This document shows, one piece after another, positions 9,441-20,611 of a stretch of DNA of 64,000 bases (its first letter is position 1; every line of letters begins with the position of its first letter). The stretch comes from Coriaria nepalensis (Eukaryota; Streptophyta; Magnoliopsida; Cucurbitales; Coriariaceae). The notes below the pieces were generated by a model. That model searched no databases. It was given only the letters and a program-made list of their open reading frames with translations, and was not told the origin of the DNA. A program made the translations under genes and the position numbers. The DNA lies in assembly GCA_027186245.1 (NCBI GenBank), contig CP114495.1, positions 5,161,001 through 5,225,000 of the forward strand, in the 5' to 3' direction.

Positions 9441-10800
9441 TCACTTGCCTTCTTGTTTCAGCAGGGTTTTAATGAGCTTTAGTTTGGCCTCATTCCTTGG
9501 AATTTCGTCCAATATTTCCAGCATGTCTTCTTCCTCTTGAGTCAAAACATTAATCGACAGACCATTCAAGCTCATCATGGTGCTAACTGAGGAATCTCTG
9601 TAGACACTGCTGTAATCAAACTCTGACTCACTTTTTGACGTAGAGAATGATTCTGAGGATGAAGTTTCCTCAACCTGGAGGATCATGTATTCCTCTTCTT
9701 CTGATTCAAAACTATTAATCAAAATTCTGCAAAGGCTTTTCCTTAATCTTTCATCTAGCAAGAGTTCACTAATCTTTTCTTTCATCTTACATTGACTTTT
9801 GTAGTGCCCTGGCTTCCCACATTGACTTAGATAGGGACTTTTATCTCTTTAGACAAAGCTTCTTTGCTTGGTTGCCCCTTTCTTCTAAAAGCCTTTTTCT
9901 TTTTTGGGACGAATTCTCTTTCTGGCTGACGAGTCTCTTTTCACCAATATTTTGACTTATGCTTAGAGGACTTTCATTTCCTCTTGACTTCGGAGTGAAT
10001 GGGGTCTAATCCCATAAATTCACAGAAATCTCCCAAGGCTTTTCTACCTTCTGCCCTTTATTTCGTCAGTTTTGATCGAAGCTTTATGTCATTACACAAC
10101 TACACGACTTCTTCTTCTACGGCTTTGGAGAGCTCTCTATAGGTGTAACGGTTCTAGGGAACCGTTCCATCTACCTTTAGCTTCTTCATTACCCTTGTTG
10201 TAAATAGCTGCAAATAGCTACGGGAGGCCTGCAAGAAAATATTGCTTCCAATATTCTGCATTACAGTTAGGTCTTCACAACACTTTCGCTAGGAACACAT
10301 TCTTATACCATTTATAATGTGAGAGGTCAGGACATTTTAACCTCATCAATTGCTCATAAGTTTTGGAAATACGATTAGAATTATTACCATAGAAAAATAT
10401 TGTCATTGCATATACCAAGGTATTGATAGCATAAAAAACCATTACCTGGGTCTGCACCTGTCCTTCTATCTTGACAATGTCTTTGATGGCTAACATTATT
10501 CTAATATGGTCGTTCTCTGAGATCGAAAAATCCCACCGATCTTTTAGTTGTCCCGAAAATCCACAGATTATTCCAATTACTATGGCAGAATCTACGATTC
10601 CTCTTTCATGAAGGTGACATGCCTCTGCACATCATCATGTGGGATGCTAGTTGGTAGATCTGATATTCTAACATTTCATCCAGATTCCATTTTGTGATGG
10701 CTTTTCCTATAAAAGCATAGGATCGCTTTGATAATTTTCTTCAAACGATACCACCACATTTTCCCCTCATTTTCTTCTGGTTCCTTTTTTAACTGTTCTT
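9441..10800 (-). pseudogene. Pararetrovirus copy 1: coat protein (gag-like) remnant
   Basis: Frames at 10496-10275 and 9785-9441 match copy 2's coat-protein region. Shared motifs are NSNRISKTYEQLMRLKCPDL and the Glu/Ser-rich SSSESFSTSKSESE segment that follows the zinc knuckle. The zinc-knuckle site itself (about 9786-9830) is degenerate in this copy, whereas copy 2 keeps it. Multiple stops lie between 9830 and 10275. The protein would encapsidate the genome and bind nucleic acid. Confidence 0.75.
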
Positions 10801-11700
10801 CCAAGGCCTGAAGTTGGGATTATTTTATTCCCAATTTCGACAATCTATTAGTCAATTCTTCTATCATGTCCTTTGTGACTCTTTTAGATGCCCAGTTCAT
10901 TTGAACATGTTTTGGTGATTTTATCACGGGGATTTCCTTGATATTGGAGCTTATCTCTTTTTTAGGATTGGCCTTTACTGTTAACATGGTATTGACAGCT
11001 TCTTCGACCCTGGTGAGCTGCTTTCCTAAAGTCAGGAGATGCAGATTAGAGTAATTAACTTAGGAACTTATATTGTTGACAACTTTGATTGCCTCGGTGT
11101 CTTCCCTCTTAAAGGGAGTTGCTGTGATGCTGGTTCTGTCATCTAGCGATATCTCCAGGTTAAGAGCCGGCGGGTAGATAGACTGGACTTTCCTTTTGGA
11201 TCCATTGGTCTTCCAGGCTTGACTGGCATGGCTTAGCATTAAGAAGTAATCTCGATCTGCTTTGGGATCGAAAAGGATTTTACAATATCCTTCTTTCTTA
11301 GATCTTGTATCACTTCCAGGAGGATCAAGATCCTTTCTCAAAGTGAGGGTAAGCCAGAGTATGATAGGCGAACCCTTTTGGAAGCCACACGAAGAGGTCA
11401 AACTTATTGGTCCGCTGTAGGATTTTGAGCTTATCTTTGTAGGTTCTTCGAAATTTCTCTACGTACTAGTTGAATATTCCTTTCCAGTACTCATGTTCTT
11501 CTTTAGTGAGAATTTCCTTGAACCACAGATGCTTCTCATAATTTTTTTCAATGTGTTATAGCGCTCTTATTTTCGAGGCCAAAAAAGAAGATTCATCCTA
11601 GTATTGAAGTATCATAATGTCACCTTGGGTAACTTAGGTCTCGTTTTGGTCAAGGCTAGAGTTTCTACTATGTATTGGGGTTGATACAGGCCCCTGCCTT
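10801..11700 (-). pseudogene. Pararetrovirus copy 1: linker between movement and coat domains
   Basis: An open frame lies at 11401-11060, with decayed frames on either side. The upstream part has charged, coiled-coil-like stretches. No catalytic motif is recognised. About 447 bp of this block (about 10917-11363) are absent from copy 2, so it is the most variable part of the array. Confidence 0.5.
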
Positions 11701-11717
11701 CTCAGGCTTTCCAAATG

Positions 11718-12749
11718 TTATGGGATCGAGTTGGTAGAATACCTTAAGCTTTGTGAGCTACTAAGAGGACATGATTCTACTAAGCTTATTGTTCTTCCCG
11801 TAAAGAAGTTGATCTCTACACTACCATCCTCTCTTTCTATAATCCTTGAGAGGATCTTTTCTGGGGCCTTAGGTTCTAGCACCGCACTTTCTGAGATCCA
11901 TTTCTCAGGGAATTTTACCTCGTTCCACTTAGTTATTTGAGGGATTGTCACACAAGCCTTTTCAGGATTGTTGATGAATAAGGTAGTTTCTCCCTCCTTC
12001 ACTTCTCGAGGGAGTGGTTGCCTTTCTGGGATCAAGGTGGTCATTGTTTTATAACAAACCTGGTAGATAAGGCCAATATGTTTTTCCATCATCTCCATTT
12101 CGAAGCTAGACATATGCAGGTCCAAAGTATAAGCCTTCATTATATGAATGTGAGTTAAAGATAAACAAACAAAAATCAGGATAACATTCGAAATATAATA
12201 GACCTGTTTTTAGGGTAGATTCTACTATCCCTAATAAAGAGTGTTTGTATCTTTTGTGCCGCTTGTCTCTTAGAGCTATAAAGGTATACAGCTCTAGACC
12301 TTTTCGTGTCATGCACCTTAGCCCCACTTGTACCATTCCTAAATGAATAAACTTGAATCCATTGGCCTTATGCTGTGTCAGCAACTCTTCTCATAGTAGT
12401 TGAAAGGATTCTTGCCCTGTTTTTATTGGAATGGTATCTTCCACAATTTTTATAGTGAAACCACTTTTCCAGATACTCCACCGAGTTTATATATCTTTGC
12501 TTCTGAGATGTCGGGGATATACTAGTTGGATATTCCCATTTCTATCTCGGCAACTTGCTTAGATTCTCCTGTTATTATGGCTGCATTTTTTGGGTTAGAA
12601 GAAGAGGACGGAGAACGGGATGGGACTCCTATGGCAGAAGGGGCTCTATATGAAGATGAGGATGACGACGAACCTAATCTATGCGATGAGAGCTTTCTAA
12701 ATATGTTGGCCATGGCTAGGACTATCTTCTGTACTGACATGATTATCAA
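11718..12749 (-). pseudogene. Pararetrovirus copy 1: movement protein remnant
   Basis: Frames at 12749-12522, 12384-12106 and 12140-11718 carry the viral movement protein (30K/MP superfamily) pattern: GFKFIHLGMVQVGL, TRKGLELYTFIALRD and SLLGIVES in the middle frame, and NEVKFPEKW in the last. Movement proteins form tubules and carry virus through plasmodesmata. Stops or frameshifts lie between the frames. A Ser-rich N-terminal segment precedes the domain. This domain supports a plant virus origin over an LTR retrotransposon. Confidence 0.82.
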
Positions 12750-12799
12750 GAAGGACTACAGAGTTCTTCTGCCTAATGCCTGCGCCTCACCGGCTATGG

Positions 12800-13390
12800 C
12801 TAACGGCTGACTCAAACTTGATCTAAGGGATTGATAGACTTGGATTGCTAAGAACACAAGAACAGAGAGAAATAAAGATGGAAGACTATAATAAATGGAG
12901 ATAATAAGAAGGACAAAGAGAATGAGAGGCGGATGCACTAAGTAGCAAATGAAGAGAAAACAACATACAAAGAAGCAGAAGATGATCATAAACAAGGTTT
13001 TATTATTTTCGTTATAAAGATTTACAAGGAAGAACATAACACTTTAATTTTTCGATGTCTTCCCCAATATGCTTACACTTGCTTTAATAATACTCACAAT
13101 AATTACAAGGATTCGCTTCCAACTAGAACCGACAAGATTAAAAGCATAAATAGGGGGTTCAGAACTTATTTTCCGAGTGGCGACAATATACTTTTATAAA
13201 AGTAGATTCCTGCTGTCGGGCGTGTGAGTCCTGGATAAGGGTGGAGTCGAATGGTCCTGAGGCATTGGCCGACAAACTTTAAAGGGTCATTTTTCCCTTT
13301 CCTTTATCTCTTCTTTTGGTTGGTGAAGATTCCTTCAGAGGGGTATACTCTTCATATGGATCTTGCGAGTCTTGAAATATCTTGAGATTC
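12800..13390 (-). promoter_or_regulatory. Pararetrovirus intergenic (promoter) region at the copy junction
   Basis: This non-coding stretch between copy 2's C-terminal domain and copy 1's movement protein corresponds to the viral large intergenic region. On the minus strand it holds a TATA-like palindrome ACTTTTATAAAAGT at 13188-13202 (approximate) and a TATTTATG motif near 13147-13154. The primer-binding site and the G-rich tracts seen in copy 2 are deleted here (about 12830). Confidence 0.55.
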
Positions 13391-13516
13391 GACCCGAAGT
13401 CTTCTTTATTAAACGGGTCAAGTTTTCTTTATTCCTTTTATGAGGGACCTATTTTCCACTGTTCTATTATTTTCCCTTTGAGGTATTACCTCCAAGTCTT
13501 TCGTTAAGGAAGTGTC

Positions 13517-14506
13517 TTAGATCTTTAGTAGAGAAGTGAGATAAGACTTCACTAATATCTGTTCCTGGCAGGGGCATAATAAAGATGAGGGGAGAGATTG
13601 AGGAATCTTGATTACCCCCTTCTCATGATATATGCTCTGGTGATTATCCAGATGGTATTTGTCCCACCATTTTAAGTAGAATGTTCTCATGAGCCATAGT
13701 ATATCGGGCAAAATCTTGTATGGTGCGTCTTCATCATAGCAAATCATGTATTCCCATTTAACTATCCATGGACTTCTATAAGTAGTTTGAAAGGTTAGAA
13801 ATGATGCAACGAAATCATCAGGGATATCATTTTTAAGACAAAATAATTAAAAAATCTTATGAACATAAACGGGATAGTAATAAGGTTTAATACCGTAATT
13901 ATTAAATCAATTTCTGAACTAGATAGGAAATTCTACTTGATCTATGTAGAAAGATATCCACCAACTATGTTTATGTTTGGAGTTCTGAATCAGCAGTATC
14001 TGATTCCTCGCAAAGATATTATCAAAATAGTCATACCTGCGAGGCCCTTTCTCGCAGTGCCGCATTCTCCACAGTGCTCCTTTAAACCACTCGGAGGGTA
14101 GAATGACCTGTAGAATTCTCAGTTTCGAGAAGGCCACTTGGTTGTTCTTAATTTTAATGTCGATCGCAATGGATCCTGTTTCCTTTAGGATAGACACAAA
14201 CCACATCCAATTCTTTGGGTAGTGGATAGGGAGGATATGCTCGCGCAACCATTTTCGTGCGGTATCCCAAACCTTTTCTCCTTTGCCTATGGCGGGGACA
14301 TCAGATTCCTCTATAAGACAAATGGTTTCCTTTTGGAGAGGGAAGTAAGGGTGATCTTTCTTAGATTCTAAGAGGGTCGGTGGAGCATCTTTTAGTGCCT
14401 CTTCGGTATGAAAATGGTCGCTCCTTTTTCCTTGTTCAGGGGAGGAAGTCCTTGGACACTTCTGAGCTCTCCTAGGATCAGGGTTGTTTTCTGATCTGAC
14501 TTTCAA
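13517..14506 (-). pseudogene. Pararetrovirus copy 2: C-terminal polyprotein domain
   Basis: Open frames at 14506-13919 (195 codons) and 13747-13517 hold a domain downstream of RNase H. Visible features are a WMWFVSIL segment, a YDYFDNIFARNQ segment, HSWWISFY, and further on a WWDKYH motif. No enzyme signature is recognised. It lies where endogenous pararetroviruses of the petuvirus/florendovirus type carry a poorly characterised tail. The 195-codon frame is the longest unbroken frame in the array. A frame change separates the two parts. Confidence 0.6.
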
Positions 14507-14539
14507 GGGGGTTTTCTTGCTTGCCTTTGGATTAGAGGA

Positions 14540-15000
14540 ATTCTCTTGTTAGGAAGTTTGGGACAGAGTTATTCTCGCCCTTTATGTATTATATATCGAA
14601 ATCAAATGCAGAGAGGATTGCCTGCCACCTTGCAAAGATTTGCTTGGATACCAAAGCTTTAACGTCCTCAAATAGAATATCTTTGGCAGCATGGCAATCT
14701 ACGCTTACCAAAATTATTTTATTGATAAGGTCGAGCTAGAACTTTTGGACACACAGTACAATGGATAGGATCTCTTTTTTTCCTGTGGAATAGTTCTGTT
14801 GGGCTCCTTTCCAAGCCCAGAGGCGAATCATACTATGGCCTCTTTCTCTCCTTATTACTTTTTTAAAATACCTCCGTAGCCCAATTTGGATGCATCTGTT
14901 TCTACAATCTTACAGGCTTCCGGATGGGCTATACTCAAATAAGGGAGCTCTTTGGCCCGCAACTTAAATTTACGGACCGCTGCCTTGCATTCCTCAATCC
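14540..15000 (-). pseudogene. Pararetrovirus copy 2: RNase H remnant
   Basis: This region is collinear with copy 1 positions 7190-7660 and very similar at base level, for example the shared TTTGCTTGGATACCAAAGCT. No long open frame survives, because small indels and stops have accumulated. Confidence 0.7.
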
Positions 15001-15800
15001 ATTCCGAGGGATTCTTTTTGAGCCTATTGTACAAGGGCCTGCTATCCCTTGTGAGATCTTTCTAGAAGTCTGCTACGTAGTTGAGACTTCCTAAGAATCT
15101 TTAAAGTTGTGTTTCTTCTAGGATGACATCAAGGAATCTAGCCGCAAATTGGAATGCCCTTTGTATTGGCGTAAATGTGTTTCTTTTTATGTTATGACCC
15201 AAGAACCTTACTTCTGTCTGGAATAACTTCATTTTTTCTGGCAGACGCTACTAATCCTACTTTCTTTATAACACTTAAGAAAATTCCTAAGCACGTCATC
15301 AATGTAAACAAAAATAAATTCTTCAAAGGATTAAATACCTCATTCATAATGTTCTGATATTCTGACGGAGCATTTTCTAATCCGAATGGCATCACATTCC
15401 ACTCGTAGTGCCCAAAAGGGACTGTGAACGTTTTGTAACAATCTTCTTCTTTTATTTGAATTTTCTAGTATCCGGACTTCATGTTGAACTTCAAATATAT
15501 TCTAGCTTTGAAAAGGCGATTTAAAAGGTCTCTTTTGTTCGGGATGGGATACTTGATCCATCTTAGCACTTAATTAAGTGGTATGTAGTTTATCACCAAT
15601 CTGGGTGCTCCTCTTTCCAATTCTGCTGCATTTTGCTTATAGAAGGTTGTGCAGCTCCAAGGATTGTAACTCTTCCTTTTCGCAAGAGGTATGCTATTTC
15701 CATTTTGTAGGTTTCTACTAAGTCAGTGTTCATGGCTGCTGGCCTAGCCTTTGTGGGGATATCCTTTTCTTAAAAGTGGGGATCGTATGGTAGTCCCACC
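15001..15800 (-). pseudogene. Pararetrovirus copy 2: reverse transcriptase remnant
   Basis: This is the homologue of copy 1's RT at 7661-8514. A short frame at 15395-15192 includes MPFGLENAPSEYQNIMN. The bases for the YIDD active site survive at about 15297-15308 in another frame, but a ~38 bp deletion directly after them shifts the frame. RT is therefore inactive in this copy. Confidence 0.75.
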
Positions 15801-15859
15801 ATATGCTGCTTTCGATCCCAAAAGGCATTGAGGACCTCAGTGCAGATCTCCTTTAGTAG

Positions 15860-16440
15860 CCTTTCTTCTAGACTTTGAATGCTTTTCTGAATCTTGGGAG
15901 ACTGGATCCGCTGCTTTATTCTTTTTTAGTTGAATTCCTCTTGGAGAGAAAGGAGGAATTTTTCCTTCTTCTAAATCTGAGTCTTTACCAGATTCACTTG
16001 ATGATATTTGGGCTTTTGAAAGAATTTGAAATGCAATTTGTGGCCTTAGACTTCTGCAAGAATCCCCTTGTCATCTATCTGATGGACGGGGTAAAGGAGA
16101 TGTAGGAAATGATTTCCTAAAATAACTCTCTGTGAAAGATCCTTAACCATGATAAATGGCATTTGCAAACAAACACCATTATTGCAAACAACAAATTTGG
16201 GTAGTTTATATTAAATCTTGAGCTTGGCTCCATTTGCTGTGTTTAAAATCTCTATGGTTTTGGAAAAATACTTTGAAGGAACTAATCCCTCATTGATGCA
16301 ATTCATATATACTCCAAAATCTATTAGAGCTTCAACTCTTAATGAAAATTCCCTATCTACCACTACGGTTATCGAGGAATACTATTTTTGAGTAACAACC
16401 CTTTCTAACTGATTTATCCAAATTAAATCAGGCTTAGACT
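15860..16440 (-). pseudogene. Pararetrovirus copy 2: protease remnant
   Basis: This stretch is collinear with copy 1's protease and following linker (8580-9113) at the nucleotide level, with shared words such as ACTTTGAAGGAACTAATCCC. No long minus-strand frame remains. The + strand frame at 15875-16105 is a shadow. Confidence 0.6.
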
Positions 16441-16716
16441 GAAGAGCCAATACCTCAATGATCCTTCGGTTGGGGAAGAAGAAGGAGTGCTGACGAAGTC
16501 TTTTAGATTTTCTATTGCTTCTAAGTTTGCGAACCTCCTTTTCAATTCTTTGACTTCCCGTTTCAGCGAGTGAATTTCTCGCTTGAGATCATCAAGAGAT
16601 GTTTCTCTTCATGTAGCTCTTCTACTCTTTTCCTCATGTTTCTTTTGTATCTCGGTGATGGAGTAGTGATTGATCGAATTATTTTCTTCGATTCTTTATT
16701 CTAGTGGGGCCTTATC

Positions 16717-18090
16717 TCACTTGCCTTCTTGTTTTAGTAGGGTTTTAATGAGCTTTAGTTTGGCCTCATTCCTTGGAATTTCGTCCAATATTTCCAGCAT
16801 GTCTTCTTCCTCTTGAGTCAAAACATTAATCAATAGACCATTCAGGCTCATCATGGTGCTAACTGAGCAATCTATGTAGACACCGCCGCAACCACACTCT
16901 GACTCGCTTTTTGACGTAGAGAATGATTCTGAGGATGAAGTTTCCTCAACCTGGAGGATCATGTATTCCTCTTCTTCTGATTCAAAACTATTAATCAGAA
17001 TTCTGCAAAGGCTTTTCTTTAATCCTCCATCTACCGAGAGTTCACTGATCTTTTCTTTCATCTTACATTGACTTTTGTAGTGCCTTGGCTTACCACATTT
17101 GAAACAAACAGGCACTTTTCTCTCTTCAGACGAAGCTTTATTGCTTGGTTGCCCTTTTCTTCTAAAAGCCTTTTTCTATTTTGAGACGAATTCCCTTTTT
17201 GGCTGACGAGTCTCTTTTCACCAATATTTTAACTTCTGCTTAGAGGACTTTCGTTTCCTCTTAACTTCGTAGTGAATGGGGTCTAATCCCATCTATTCAT
17301 AGAAATCTCCTAAGGCTTTTCTACCTTCTGCCCTTTGTTTCGTCAGCTTTGATCGAAGCTTCATGTCATTGCACAACTGCACGGCTTCTTCTTCTAAAGC
17401 TTGAGAGAGCTCTCCATAGGTTCTTCTAGGGAACCGTTCCATCTACCTTTAGCTTCTCTATTACCCGTACTGCAAATAGCTGCGGGAGGCCTGTAAGAAA
17501 ATGTTACTTGCAATATATTCTACATTACAGTCAAGTCTTTGCAACACTTTGGTTAGGAACTACCATTTATAAAGTGAGAGGTCTGGACATTTTAACCTCA
17601 TCAATTGCTCATAAGTTTTGGAAATACGATTAGAATTATTACCATAGAAAAATAATGTCATTGCATATACCAAGGTATTGATAGCATCAGAAACCGTTAC
17701 CTGAGTCTGCATCTGTCCTTCTATCTTAACAATGTCTTTGGTGGCTAACATTGTTCTAATCTGGTCGTTCTCTGAGAGAGCAAAATCCCACCAACCTTTT
17801 AGCTGTCTCGAAAATCCACAGATTATTCCAATTACTATGGTAGAATCTGCGATTCCTCTTTCGTGAAGGCGATATGCCTCTGCATACATCATCATGTGGG
17901 ACGCTAGTTGCCAGATCTGATATTCTAACATTCCATCCAGATTCCATTTCATGATGGCCTTTCCTATAAACGCCATAGGATTGCTTTGATAATTTTCTTC
18001 AAACGATACGTCTACAGGTGAGGGTCTATAGAAGTAGCTCTTAGCTGGCCCCTTTGACTTCCATCTCAGCTTTGCCACCACATTTTTTCC
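16717..18090 (-). pseudogene. Pararetrovirus copy 2: coat protein with CCHC zinc knuckle
   Basis: The frame at 18081-17560 (173 codons) covers the central coat domain, with a GFSRQLKGWWDFAL motif typical of caulimovirus capsid proteins. The frame at 17115-16717 holds an intact zinc knuckle CFKCGKPRHYKSQC (CX2CX4HX4C) followed by a Glu/Ser-rich acidic segment. Stops and frame changes lie between 17560 and 17115. The protein would build the virion and bind pregenomic RNA through the knuckle. This is the better preserved of the two coat regions. Confidence 0.82.
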
Positions 18091-18239
18091 CTCATTTTCT
18101 TCAGGTTCCTTTTCTGACTACTCTTTCAGGGCCTGAAGTTGGGATTCTTTTATTCCCAATTTTGACAATCTATTAGTCAGTTCTTCTATCATGTCCTTTG
18201 TGACTCTTTTAGATGCCCAGTTAATTAAAACATGCTTTG

Positions 18240-18640
18240 ATAGGCGATCGCTTTTGGAAGCTAGACAAAGAAGTTAAACTTATTTGTCCGCTGTAGGACT
18301 TTGAGGTTATCTTCATAGGTTCTTCCAAATTTCTCTACGTACTGGTTGAATATTACTTTCTAGTACCCCTGTTCTTCTTTAGTGAGGATTTCCTCAAACT
18401 ATAGATGCTTCTCATAATTTTTTTCAGCGTTGTATAGCGCTCTTATTTCCTAGGCCAAAAAAGAAGATTCATCCTGGTATTAAAGTACCAAAATGTCCCT
18501 TTGGGCGGAATATCCCAATTCTGGCAAAGTGGGTGACTCATGTCTCGTTCTGGTGGGGGCTGGAGTTTCTACTCTATATTGGGTTGATACAGATCTCTCT
18601 GTCTTCTCAGGCTTTCCAAATGTTTCGAGATCGAGTTGGT
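18240..18640 (-). pseudogene. Pararetrovirus copy 2: shortened linker with ~447 bp deletion
   Basis: Bases up to about 18240 match copy 1 near 10917, and bases after it match copy 1 near 11363 (TAGGCGA...CTTTTGGAAGC). The intervening ~447 bp of copy 1 are missing. A short shared ATGAT/TTGAT-like sequence at the junction suggests a microhomology deletion. Confidence 0.75.
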
Positions 18641-19640
18641 AGAATACCTCATGATTTGCAAGCTGCTAGGAGGACATGATTCTCCTTAACTTATTGTTCT
18701 TCCAGTAGAGAAGTTGATCTCTACACTACCATCCTCTCTTTCTACAATCCTTGAGAGGTTCCTTTACGTGGCCTTAGGTTCTGGCACCGCATTTTCTGAG
18801 ATCCATTTCTAATGGAATTTTACCTCGTCCCACTTAGTTATTTGAGGGATTGTAACATAAGCCTTTTAGGGATTGGTGATGAACAAGGTAGTTTCTCCCT
18901 TCTTCGCTTCTTGAGGGAGTGGTTGCCCTTCCGAGATTAAGGTGGTCATAGTTTTTTAACAGATTTGGCAGATAAGGCAAATATGGTCTGCCATCGTCTC
19001 CATTTCGAAGCCATACATAGGTCCAAAGTAAGAGCCTTCATTAAATGAATGTCAATTAAAGATTTACAAAAATCAGGATAACATTCGAAATATAATGGAC
19101 CTATTTTTAGGGTGGATTCTACTATCCCTAATAAATAGTGTTATATCTTTTATGCCGCTTGTTTCTTAAATTTATGAGGGTATACAACTCTAGACATTTT
19201 TGTGTCATGGGCCTTAGGCCCACTTATACCATTCCTAAATGAATAAACTTGAATCGATCGGCCTTATGCTACGTTAGCAATTTTTTTGATAGTAGTTTAA
19301 AGGATTATTACATTGTTTTTATTGGAATGAGGTATCTTCCATAATTTTTATCACAAAACCACTTTTTCGTGATACTCCACCGAGTTTATATATCTTTGCT
19401 TTTGAGATGTTGGGGATATACCAGTTGGATATTCCTATTTCTATCTCCGCTACTTGCTTAGATTCTCCTGCTATTATGGCTACATTTTTGGGGTTAGAAG
19501 AAGAGAACAAAGAATGGGCTGGGACTCTTACGGTAGGAGGGGCTCTATACGAAGAAAAGGATGATGACGAACCTGACTATCTTTTGTACTGACAAGATTA
19601 TCAAGATGGATTACAGAGTTCTTCTATCTTATGCCTGCAT
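18640..19640 (-). pseudogene. Pararetrovirus copy 2: movement protein remnant
   Basis: This block is collinear with 11718-12749. The frame at 19510-19319 encodes ESKQVAEIEIGISNWYIPNI, near-identical to copy 1. The rest is fragmented by stops; the region corresponding to GFKFIHLG is still recognisable at nucleotide level near 19240. Confidence 0.7.
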
Positions 19641-19679
19641 GGATTACATAGTTCTTCTATCTAATGCCTGCACTTTCTT

Positions 19680-20180
19680 GGCTATGGCTAACGGCTGACT
19701 CAAACTTGATCTAAGAGATTCTAAGAACCTTCCCCCCCTCTAGTCTAGTCATTCGATAGTCGGGATTCTGAGAACCTTCCCCCCACGGCTAACTTACTCT
19801 AATACCAGATAGACTTAAATCGCTAAGAACAAAAGAACAGAGATAAATAAAGATAAGAATGACATAAGATTGTAATAAATGGAGAGAATAACAAGGACAG
19901 AGAGAATGAGAGGTGGATGCACTAAGTAGAAAACAAAGAGAAAACATTATACAAAGAAGCAGAAGATGATCATAAACAAGGTTTTATTATTTTTGTTACA
20001 AAGATTTGCAAGGAAGAACATAACACTCTAATTTTTCGATGTCTTCCCCAATATGCTTACACTTGCTTAAATAATACTCACAATAATTACAAAACTTCGA
20101 TTCCAACTAGAACCAACAAGATTTTAAGCGTAAATAGGGTTTGGAACTTATTTTCCAAATAGCGACAATCTACTTTTATA
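19680..20180 (-). promoter_or_regulatory. Pararetrovirus copy 2: intergenic region and array end
   Basis: On the minus strand this holds two G-rich tracts GGGGGGAAGGTTCT about 45 bp apart (19728-19787) and the primer-binding site just to their right. An A/G-rich leader follows. The region stops at CTACTTTTATA (20170-20180), exactly at the TATA-like palindrome used as a landmark in copy 1, and then passes straight into the TA microsatellite. Confidence 0.65.
19796..19807 (-). other. Pararetroviral tRNA-Met primer-binding site
   Basis: The minus strand reads TGGTATTAGAGT, two mismatches from the TGGTATCAGAGC complement of plant initiator tRNA-Met used by Caulimoviridae to prime minus-strand synthesis. 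It lies in the non-coding region upstream of the movement protein, as in known viruses, and defines the conventional genome origin. Confidence 0.7.
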
Positions 20181-20351
20181 TCCATATATATATAGATATG
20201 TATATGTATATATATATATATATAGATATGTATATGTATATATATATATATATATAGATATGTATATGTATATATATATATATATATAGATATGTATATG
20301 TATATATATATATATATATAGATATGTATATGTATATATATATATATATAT
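20178..20351. repeat. TA-rich minisatellite, right flank of the viral array
   Basis: Five units of about 30-32 bp each contain GATATGTATATG (at about 20195, 20225, 20257, 20289 and 20321) separated by TA runs. It follows directly on the viral terminus. A long minus frame through it is a low-complexity artefact. Confidence 0.9.
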
Positions 20352-20423
20352 ACATAAAGATGTTTTTTTTAAAAAAAGAATAGTTCTTGTTTAAAAGTTT
20401 TGGGATAAAATCCAACTAGAATT

Positions 20424-20436
20424 TGGTATCAGAGCC
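20424..20436 (+). other. Primer-binding site of gypsy element 1
   Basis: TGGTATCAGAGCC is a perfect complement to the 3' end of plant initiator tRNA-Met. It marks the end of the 5' LTR and the start of the internal region. Confidence 0.85.
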
Positions 20437-20611
20437 TTAGCGGTTTTGTAGACAAACCCCATATGTACAAGTCATGGAGGTGGTTTCTTCATTCGTTGCA
20501 AGTATAGGTCATGATTAACTTTATTTTAATATTCTATATTTAAAGTATATATATATGAAAGATTTGATATCTATTTATATAAATGTTAGTCAATTTATGT
20601 TCTTTTAGACT

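Larger units (their letters stand above)
6212..20180 (-). mobile_element. Tandem endogenous pararetrovirus array (Caulimoviridae), two copies
   Basis: Two head-to-tail copies of a ~7.2-7.4 kb pararetroviral genome lie on the minus strand. The motif TCTTCTTTATT(G/A)AACGGG occurs at about 6234 and 13400, and the two copies remain collinear and roughly 90% identical by eye. The order on the minus strand is movement protein, CCHC coat protein, protease, reverse transcriptase, RNase H, C-terminal domain. This matches single- or few-polyprotein Caulimoviridae such as petuvirus/florendovirus-like endogenous viruses; the genus is not certain. There is no integrase. All frames are broken, so the array is a fossil. 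It is bounded by TA microsatellites on both sides. Confidence 0.9.

Noticed and set aside
12526..12810. 94-codon + strand frame with an acidic stretch
   Set aside because: Antisense shadow of the Ser-rich N-terminal part of the viral movement protein region.
6212..20180. Viral array considered as a Ty3/gypsy element
   Set aside because: No integrase and no LTRs; a movement-protein domain and the DFLTR-type RNase H end point to Caulimoviridae.
20176..20415. Minus-strand 79-codon frame of alternating Tyr/Ile
   Set aside because: Translation of the TA minisatellite only.
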